Of a stretch of DNA of 5,192 nt, positions 1 through 5,192 are shown in pieces. A program made the position numbers and the translations under genes. Positions within the stretch are counted from its first letter, which is position 1, and every line of letters begins with the position of its first letter. This DNA comes from Paraglaciecola arctica (GTDB taxonomy: Bacteria; Pseudomonadota; Gammaproteobacteria; Enterobacterales; Alteromonadaceae). The DNA lies in NCBI GenBank assembly GCA_003232445.1, contig QIJM01000056.1:1-5192 (forward strand). The letters are read 5' to 3'. The notes beneath the pieces were generated by a model. It was not told where the DNA came from and ran no database searches. It saw nothing but the letters and a program-made list of their open reading frames with translations.

Positions 1-2865
1 ATCTGTGACCTTAATTGCTCCTTCAGGTTCAATAAAGGCTTTGTCGGCAAATTTAGTGCCACGCATTTGGATCAGTACTTGACCGAAATCTGTACCACCT
101 TCAATACGGTTATAAAGATTTAGCACGTCGTCTAAGGTGACTTTTTCTATCGCAGCGATCAGTCGTTCTCGACTATCGAATTGCCATTGCTGGTTGCGCC
201 AATCACCGGTAAATTTGCCCATCTCTTCGGATAAATTTTTCGCGGGTTGAGTTAAAGTGATCAACACACTGTTTTTAGTGGTCGCGAACTCATCGGCAGT
301 CATGGTGGCTAACTGCTGAGTAAATCCTTTGCGGAATAATGCGATCCGTTCATCTACTTCTGCCAGCCCCTTAGCCGGTGATTGAATGTAATAAGCCACC
401 AACATTTGTTGCCTAAATGTTTGACCAAAAAAACCAACGGCATAGGCCAGTTGCTCTTCTGTTCTGATTTGTTTAAATAAAGCAGGGCGAATAATTTGTG
501 ATAACATTCTTGCAGCAGCTAAGTCTGCATCATTTCGAGGCGCCAAATAGGCATCGATTAAACCTATGTCCGTCATTTCTACATCTTCTTGCCAGCTGTA
601 GATTTTCCCGGGCTCAGGTTGCAGTAGTGGTGTTTGATACACTTTGGTTACTTGGCGTTCTTCAGGCAGTTGATTCAAAACCAAATCAGATAACTCGTTC
701 ACTTGCTGATCGGAATAATTACCAAAAGCAAATACCCTGAAGTTAGCCTGTTTTAACAATCGGTCTCTGAATACTTTAATATCAGACGGTAATATCCCGT
801 CCACTTCAGCAAGTAGAGCTTCATCACTAAACTCATCTAAATTCACCACTTGACTAAATTTAGGGAATAGCTGATTGAGTAAAATTTGTCGTTTACTACT
901 TTGTATATCCGACTTAAAGCTAGCTTTAAGGTTGGCTAATTCACTTTCGCTAATATCAAAATCTAATATTTGTTTTAACGCATTAGCCAAAAGCACCCCT
1001 TGTTTATCAGTAAAACCGCTAGCAGTGAGTGACAAGCCATTAGACAAACGGGTATTCAACCCCATGCCTGCAGCGCCCGCTTCAGATTGAAGTTCGGTTA
1101 ACTGTTGGCCTAAGCCTCGGGCTAACAGGTCAGCTAAAACGTGATTTTTTGCGCTAGATTTAGTTAATCCACTATTTAAATCAAGCGTAACCCTACCCTT
1201 AGGCTGCTCGAACAGAGCTGAATGGCCTAAGTGTACGGTGTGACCTGGTTCTGACACTAATTGCGCTGGTTTATCGGTATGCATAGCAGTAACCAAATCA
1301 AAACTCTCTGGCATTAGGCTGTTGGCTCTTGGCAAAGCTAAAGCGAACTGCGCAGACAGTTGTTGCCACTTTTGCTCTAATTCAGCATTGATATCATGCA
1401 CGCTGTATTTACCAGCAAAATATTGCATGCCCTGTTCACCCGGTTGCTCTTTATCTATATAAAAAATGCGTGCGTTGTCCAAAGTCAATTGGTCGAGTAC
1501 AGCTTGGATCACTTCGGGGTTAAAACGTTGATATTCGTATGCACTGCTTAATACATATTCAGCAGGAGTGTGTTGTAAATCAGCGGCAATTTTCATCGCA
1601 TAGCGGTAATCGTTGATTTTTTCTTTAAAGCGAAAACTATTGCTTAGCGACTGCTTAATTTCGTTGAAGTATCGAGGATTAACACCCTTTTCCCGCAATA
1701 ACGCTAAATACTTAAGCACTGCGCCCATAACTTTGTCGCGATTTTGCACACCGGCTTCAGTTAAATCGATGTATAAGGTGAAACTGCCTGCATTGCCATA
1801 TTCATCCGCATCGTAGTTTGAATACACCGCGTCGCTGAATCCGGCATCGCGCAAGGCTGATGCTAGGGTGCCAGGCATTTCGTTGGCGAGTAAATAGTTA
1901 ACATAACCATTAGGTTTAACCGCAAATTGTTGTGCATTATTTTCAATCACAAAATTTATGCGTAACTGTTTCATTTCAGTTTGCGGGATGTAATGCACCA
2001 CTTTTCTCAAATGCTCGGGTTTGGCTACCGCTACTGTCATTTTTGGACGCGGTGTATTCTTATTCGGCACTTGGCCAAAATGTTTCTTGGCCAGTTTTTT
2101 CATATCCGCGATAGGCAAATTGCTGATCATTGCGCCTTTCATTAAGTTGGCTGAGTAATAAGTGTTATACATATCGACTAAAGCAGTTTGTAACTTGTTG
2201 TTTTCTTTATCCGCCAACGAGTCTAAATTACCCCAGTTAAATTGCGAGATGGGATGTTCGGGGTTCAGGGTAGAACCGTTAAGTTGTTGCAAGATAACCC
2301 AATCGTTAGGCCCTTTCATGGTCCATTCGGAATGTACTGCATTGCGCTCTTTATCAGCATAACTTTCGTCTAAGATAGCTTCATAGAAAAACTCACTAAA
2401 ACGTGACAAAGCCTCTTCATAGGCATTGTTATTCACCGCCACCATATAGTTAGTATGGTCAAGCTCAGTGTAAGCATTTTGACTGCCACCGTTACGACTA
2501 ATAAACTCACTGTAGTCGCCTACAGTTGGGTAACTTGTGGTACCTAAAAATAACATATGCTCAAGATAATGAGCCAAGCCACCAAACTCTTTTGGTTCTT
2601 GCAAAGACCCAACCGCCACACTTAAGGCAGCCGCTGATTTTTCGATACTGGGATCAGATACCAGCATAACCTCAAGTTGGTTATCTAACACAATAGATGC
2701 GTATTCACGATTATCGATAGGGCTTTTTACTATTTCATTCTGTGGTTCGGGCTGAGTTGATATAGTCACAGACTTAGCTTTGTCGGTTGAACCACAAGCA
2801 CTCAGTAATATGCTAGCGCCAATCAAAAGGACGAGTATTGTGTTGTGCCCGGTCGATGAAGTCAT
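1..2865 (-). CDS. M16A zinc metallopeptidase (pitrilysin/insulinase type), lipoprotein; C-terminus cut by the window edge
   Basis: The minus-strand frame is open for 955 codons from ATG 2865 to the left edge, with no stop. Residues 1-24 are a lipoprotein signal: a hydrophobic core and the lipobox L-S-A-C with Cys24. Gly25 at +2 suggests outer-membrane sorting rather than inner-membrane retention. The inverted zinc motif HYLEH lies at 99-103 (ligands His99 and His103, catalytic base Glu102). The third ligand is Glu180, 77 residues after His103 as in E. coli pitrilysin, inside ERNAVHSEW. Family landmarks follow: LNPEHP near 201, YYSANLMKG near 236, and RTEEQLAY at 801-808, whose Arg801 and Tyr808 match the substrate-binding Arg and Tyr of insulin-degrading enzyme. 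The length fits the four-domain clamshell of about 960 residues, so probably only 10-20 residues are missing. By family knowledge it should cut short peptides in the periplasm. The n-region (MTSSTGHN) has no Lys or Arg, which is unusual. It could be called a ptrA homologue, but orthology is not shown. Confidence 0.95.
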   Translation of the reverse strand, partial: MTSSTGHNTILVLLIGASILLSACGSTDKAKSVTISTQPEPQNEIVKSPIDNREYASIVLDNQLEVMLVSDPSIEKSAAALSVAVGSLQEPKEFGGLAHYLEHMLFLGTTSYPTVGDYSEFISRNGGSQNAYTELDHTNYMVAVNNNAYEEALSRFSEFFYEAILDESYADKERNAVHSEWTMKGPNDWVILQQLNGSTLNPEHPISQFNWGNLDSLADKENNKLQTALVDMYNTYYSANLMKGAMISNLPIADMKKLAKKHFGQVPNKNTPRPKMTVAVAKPEHLRKVVHYIPQTEMKQLRINFVIENNAQQFAVKPNGYVNYLLANEMPGTLASALRDAGFSDAVYSNYDADEYGNAGSFTLYIDLTEAGVQNRDKVMGAVLKYLALLREKGVNPRYFNEIKQSLSNSFRFKEKINDYRYAMKIAADLQHTPAEYVLSSAYEYQRFNPEVIQAVLDQLTLDNARIFYIDKEQPGEQGMQYFAGKYSVHDINAELEQKWQQLSAQFALALPRANSLMPESFDLVTAMHTDKPAQLVSEPGHTVHLGHSALFEQPKGRVTLDLNSGLTKSSAKNHVLADLLARGLGQQLTELQSEAGAAGMGLNTRLSNGLSLTASGFTDKQGVLLANALKQILDFDISESELANLKASFKSDIQSSKRQILLNQLFPKFSQVVNLDEFSDEALLAEVDGILPSDIKVFRDRLLKQANFRVFAFGNYSDQQVNELSDLVLNQLPEERQVTKVYQTPLLQPEPGKIYSWQEDVEMTDIGLIDAYLAPRNDADLAAARMLSQIIRPALFKQIRTEEQLAYAVGFFGQTFRQQMLVAYYIQSPAKGLAEVDERIALFRKGFTQQLATMTADEFATTKNSVLITLTQPAKNLSEEMGKFTGDWRNQQWQFDSRERLIAAIEKVTLDDVLNLYNRIEGGTDFGQVLIQMRGTKFADKAFIEPEGAIKVTD

Positions 2866-2870
2866 AATAT

Positions 2871-2876
2871 TTCCTG
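2871..2876 (-). promoter_or_regulatory. Ribosome binding site of the M16 peptidase gene
   Basis: The minus strand reads CAGGAA here, with the AGGA core ending 6 nt before ATG 2865. No other ATG or GTG lies in frame between this start and the upstream in-frame TGA at 2920-2922. The site therefore fixes the start and, with it, the short signal peptide. Confidence 0.7.
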
Positions 2877-2973
2877 ATGTTATTATTTTGAATATTTGTA
2901 GCCACAAAATATACCCTATTCAGGCTTCTAAATGGGTACAAAAGACTGTTAGAAAATGTGTTTTAGGTGAGAA

Positions 2974-3068
2974 AAAGATTTTGAACCACAGAAGACACAG
3001 AGAAAAGCATTGGATTTTCTAACTTTTCTCTGTGCGCGCAGCCTCTGTTTTCTGTAGTAATAATCTTT
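2974..3068. repeat. Imperfect palindromic intergenic element with a perfect 12-bp stem
   Basis: The core is CACAGAGAAAAG (2996-3007) and its exact reverse complement CTTTTCTCTGTG (3023-3034), separated by a 15-nt loop. Further out, ACAGAA (2988-2993) matches TTCTGT (3050-3055), and AAAGATT (2974-2980) matches AATCTTT (3062-3068). The element is therefore roughly symmetrical over 95 bp, with unequal material such as CGCGCAGCC in the right arm only. The CCACAGA-GACACAGAG wording resembles intergenic repeats I recall from many proteobacterial genomes, but only one copy is visible here. It fills the gap between secF and the M16 gene. In the sec transcript the stem is followed about 18 nt later by CTTTTTC, so it may also act as a weak terminator or 3'-end stabiliser. 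Confidence 0.6.
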
Positions 3069-3080
3069 GTTTTTAGCAAC

Positions 3081-4022
3081 CTAAACTACAGGGTCTTGAT
3101 CTGCGCCTTCTTTTTCTATTTCAGTCGGCATTAAGTCTTCTTTGCTGATACCTAATGTCAAAGCAACTAAGCTTGCAACGTAGATTGAAGAATAAGTACC
3201 GATTACTACACCAAATAATAATGCTGTAGCAAAACCATGGATGGTCGCACCACCTAAGAAGAACAAAGAAAGTAGTACCAAAATGGTGGTCAAGGAGGTC
3301 ACTATGGTTCGATTCAAGGTTTGCGTCAGAGAAATATTGATAATTTCTTCTGACTCACCTTTACGTATTTTGCGGAAGTTTTCACGAATACGATCACACA
3401 CCACGATTGTATCGTTAAGTGAATAACCTATTACCGCCAACACCGCAGCCAATACGGTTAAATCGAACTCTAAACCCAATATCGAGAATAATCCCAAAGT
3501 CAGGATCACATCATGAGTTAACGCGGCTACCGAACCTAAAGCAAAACGCCATTCAAAACGTAATGCCACATAAATAAGGATACAAATCAGCGCCACCAGC
3601 ATGGCCAGCCCGCCTTGTTCGGTAAGCTCTTCACCTACACTGGAGCTGACATAAGAACTGCCACGCATTTCTGCTGTGCTGTCTGCTTCTTTGAGTATCT
3701 TTAATGCAGCATCACCTAAATCAGAGGGTTTTACACCTTCCCGTGAAGCCAAGCGGATAAGTACGTCTTGGCTACTGCCAAAGTTTTGTACCACGGCATC
3801 GTTAAAATCTGATGCCTCTAGCTGTCTACGAATTTGTGCTAAATCTGCAGTTTGCCCATAACCCACTTCAATTTGGGTACCGCCAGTAAAATCTAATCCC
3901 CAATTCAACTGATTAATGGCCAAAGACGTCAGCGAACCGATAATCAAAAGCACCGACAAAATAGCCGCTGGTTTTCTCAGCGACATAAAGGCGATGGTTT
4001 CTTTCATATTTAATATTTGCAT
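3081..4022 (-). CDS. secF: Protein translocase subunit SecF
   Basis: SecF is the inner-membrane partner of SecD. The pair uses the cation gradient to pull preproteins out of SecYEG on the periplasmic side. The 313-residue product has the whole family layout: a first membrane segment at about 19-38, the LDFTGGT motif at 43-49, a periplasmic P4 domain at about 50-135, then five membrane segments at about 138-156, 162-183, 187-207, 238-256 and 264-290. GYSLNDTIV at 199-207 carries Asp204, the counterpart of the conserved TM4 Asp (Asp213 in E. coli) needed for ion coupling, followed by RIRENFRKIRKG. The tail EKEGADQ near 303-309 also resembles E. coli SecF, which is slightly longer at 323 residues. 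ATG 4022 is preceded by AGGAG at 7 nt, so it is preferred over the internal Met6. The frame is intact although the upstream secD is broken. Whether it couples Na+ or H+ cannot be read from the sequence. Confidence 0.97.
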   Translation of the reverse strand: MQILNMKETIAFMSLRKPAAILSVLLIIGSLTSLAINQLNWGLDFTGGTQIEVGYGQTADLAQIRRQLEASDFNDAVVQNFGSSQDVLIRLASREGVKPSDLGDAALKILKEADSTAEMRGSSYVSSSVGEELTEQGGLAMLVALICILIYVALRFEWRFALGSVAALTHDVILTLGLFSILGLEFDLTVLAAVLAVIGYSLNDTIVVCDRIRENFRKIRKGESEEIINISLTQTLNRTIVTSLTTILVLLSLFFLGGATIHGFATALLFGVVIGTYSSIYVASLVALTLGISKEDLMPTEIEKEGADQDPVV

Positions 4023-4029
4023 GTTGGCG

Positions 4030-4034
4030 CTCCT
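4030..4034 (-). promoter_or_regulatory. secF ribosome binding site overlapping the secD stop codon
   Basis: AGGAG on the minus strand lies 7 nt before the secF ATG and shares two bases with the TAG stop of secD (4033-4035). The two genes are only 10 nt apart. This arrangement normally gives translational coupling, in which ribosomes ending on secD reload onto secF. Confidence 0.75.
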
Positions 4035-4673
4035 AGATTGATAACTTGGTCAGACGTTTACCGCCCCACCATGCATTAACGATTACACGAGTCACAATGA
4101 TCGCAGTGAACATTGAAGTGATGATCCCGATCATCAAGGTAATGGAGAAACCTTTTATTGGTCCAGTACCTACAGAAAACAAAATCAAACCCACAAGGAA
4201 AGTAGTAACATTGGCATCTAATATGGTCGAAAATGCACTATCATAGCCATGATGAATAGCCTGCTGCGGACTTCGTCCATCTCTAATTTCTTCACGTATT
4301 CTCTCAAATATCAGTACGTTAGCATCAACCGCCATACCTACAGTTAGAACTATACCAGCCATGCCAGGCAACGAAAGTGTGGCGCCAGGCACCATCGACA
4401 TAATGCCAATAATCATGACTAAGTTGAGGGTCAAAGCGATGTTGGCAACAAAACCAAATTTTTTGTAGTAAATCAGCATAAAGATAAGCACTGCAATAAA
4501 ACCATAAATAATAGCTTGTGTGCCTAAGTCGATATTTTCTTGGCCTAGGCTTGGGCCGACTGTGCGCTCTTCAATAATTTGAATAGGTGCAATCAAAGCT
4601 CCGGCTCTTAATAATAACGCTAAATCAAAAGCTTCTTGCGGGGAGTCTAATCCAGTCGTTTCAAACTGGTTAC

Positions 4674-4681
4674 TAAATAAA
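4674..4681 (-). repeat. 4-bp tandem duplication that frameshifts secD
   Basis: The minus strand reads GTT TTTA TTTA GTAAC here. Removing one TTTA unit gives GTT TTT AGT AAC CAG TTT, that is V-F-S-N-Q-F, which joins the two flanking SecD segments in one frame at the length expected from E. coli SecD. With the extra unit the upstream frame ends at once in TAG (4673-4675). This looks like a slippage duplication. Confidence 0.85.
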
Positions 4682-4710
4682 AACACCGTTGATAGTCGCC
4701 ACACTGATGA

Positions 4711-4723
4711 CACGCCTTTCCTC
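4711..4723 (-). promoter_or_regulatory. Possible internal translation start for a C-terminal SecD fragment
   Basis: GAGG (4720-4723) lies 6 nt before GTG 4713 on the minus strand. That GTG opens the third secD frame for 226 codons to the natural stop. The product would carry a short out-of-frame leader of about 11 residues and then the end of P1 and all of membrane segments 2-6. The site may be chance, because it lies inside what was once coding sequence in another frame. Confidence 0.25.
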
Positions 4724-4835
4724 TTTAAAAATCAACTTGTCGTTTTCGTCTCGCTCACCCGTGGCTTTAAATTCAATAAAGACCACAGCCATAGGTTTGC
4801 CCACTGCTCGTTTAGTGAAGTTGAGCATCTTGGCG

Positions 4836-4843
4836 CCTTGGCA
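4836..4843 (-). other. Deletion junction in secD (about 29 nt inferred missing)
   Basis: Upstream of this point the reading is DQFGMP; downstream, one base out of phase, it is GAKMLNFT. In SecD proteins the Pro is followed by about nine residues of the QVNI-x-LD type and then two Gly before this point, and here they are absent. Nine codons plus two bases is 29 nt, and the observed change of phase demands a loss of 3n+2 bases, so the two estimates agree. The size is inferred from remembered E. coli SecD; the break itself is seen directly. Confidence 0.7.
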
Positions 4844-5192
4844 TACCAAATTGATCCACACCACTGTTGGCGTCGATAATTGAACTGCCCGCAACAATGA
4901 CTTTTTTCTTGAGTAATTGCGGACCGCCTTTATCATAAGGTAACAATTCAGATCCCGCAGGCACGCGGCCATTAATAGCATCACGCACATCATTTTCAAG
5001 ATCGACTTCACGATATTCTAAGGTTGCAGTCGCATTAAGTATTTCTTTGGCTTTAGCGGTGTCTTGAATACCAGGCAGTTGTACTACAATCCGGTCTGGC
5101 CCTTGCTTTTGCACAGTTGGCTCAGCGACTCCAAGCTGATTAACTCGGTTACGAATAATAGTGATATTTTGTTTCACTGCGTAATCACGAGT

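Larger units (their letters stand above)
4033..5192 (-). pseudogene. secD: secD, protein translocase subunit SecD: 5' end outside the window, two frame breaks
   Basis: SecD is the large partner of SecF in the Sec-accessory translocation motor. Three consecutive SecD segments are encoded in three different frames. The first (5192 to about 4839) gives RDYAVKQN, RNRVNQLGVAEP and LPGIQDTAKAKEIL of the P1 domain, then runs out of frame to a stop at 4812. The second (about 4840 to 4682) gives QGAKMLNFTKRAVGKPMAVV through VISVATINGVF, then hits TAG at 4673-4675. The third (from about 4680 to the stop at 4033) gives FSNQFETTGL, LLLRAGALIAPIQIIEERTVGPSLG, then membrane segments 2-6. These include MAVDANVLIFERIREE, with the key TM4 Asp encoded at 4324-4326, and end in GGKRLTKLSI. 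Both breaks shift the frame the same way, so they do not cancel. The rest is well conserved, which means recent inactivation or sequence error. The N-terminal roughly 230 residues, including TM1, lie beyond the right edge. E. coli SecD is 615 residues. Confidence 0.9.

Noticed and set aside
498..2362. Several plus-strand open frames of 60-80 codons
   Set aside because: They lie antisense inside the continuous M16 coding frame, whose protein motifs are unmistakable, so they are shadows.
2908..2941. Candidate promoter of the M16 gene: TATATT (minus strand, 2908-2913) and TTGTAC (2936-2941)
   Set aside because: The spacing is 22 nt, too long for a standard sigma-70 promoter, and the hexamer at 17 nt (CCCATT) does not match. 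The region is AT-rich, so a chance -10 match is likely.
2780..3022. Plus-strand open frame of 80 codons across the M16 start and the intergenic region
   Set aside because: It runs antisense over the lipoprotein signal and through the palindromic repeat, with no recognisable protein character.
2971..3034. Strong rho-independent terminator after secF
   Set aside because: The stem is AT-rich at its loop end, and the T-run begins about 18 nt after the stem rather than directly behind it. At most it is a weak terminator, so it is noted only under the repeat.
4673..4850. Programmed ribosomal frameshifting in secD
   Set aside because: There is no slippery heptamer with a downstream structure at the breaks. 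One break lacks conserved residues and the other is an exact 4-bp duplication, so mutation or error explains them better.
4673..5011. Separate small minus-strand gene of 112 codons
   Set aside because: Only its second half is meaningful, and that half is the middle SecD segment. The first half is out-of-frame reading of the upstream SecD segment.

Overview
The window reads as a stretch of a gammaproteobacterial chromosome, most likely a marine Alteromonadales relative (Alteromonas/Glaciecola type). This rests on the protein character of SecD, SecF and the M16 peptidase and on a moderate, AT-leaning base composition. It is a recollection-based judgement, not a database result. Everything codes on the minus strand, so transcription runs from the right edge to the left.

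Right part (5192 down to 4033): the C-terminal two thirds of secD, whose 5' end lies outside the window. It is not a continuous reading frame. Three pieces of excellent SecD sequence lie in three different frames. The first break fits a small deletion near 4838-4841, about 29 nt by comparison with the family. The second is a perfect 4-bp tandem duplication (TAAA TAAA on the plus strand) at 4674-4681. As given, secD is a pseudogene, or the sequence contains two errors. Ten bases downstream lies an intact secF (4022-3081), whose ribosome binding site overlaps the secD stop codon.

Middle (3080 to 2866): a 215-bp intergenic stretch holding an imperfect palindromic element with a perfect 12-bp inverted repeat. 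It looks like one of the dispersed CACAGAG-type intergenic repeats, and it may also help end the sec transcript.

Left part (2865 to the left edge): one long open frame of 955 codons encoding a pitrilysin/insulinase-type M16 zinc metallopeptidase with a lipoprotein signal and all zinc ligands in place. Only the last few residues are missing.

Functionally, SecDF is the inner-membrane, cation-driven accessory of the Sec translocon that pulls exported proteins into the periplasm. The M16 enzyme is itself a Sec substrate that should be anchored in the envelope and degrade peptides there. I see no co-functional system beyond that. The main point of interest is the doubly broken secD next to an intact secF, which makes sense if a second secDF copy exists elsewhere in the genome. 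No RNA genes, CRISPR arrays or insertion sequences were seen.
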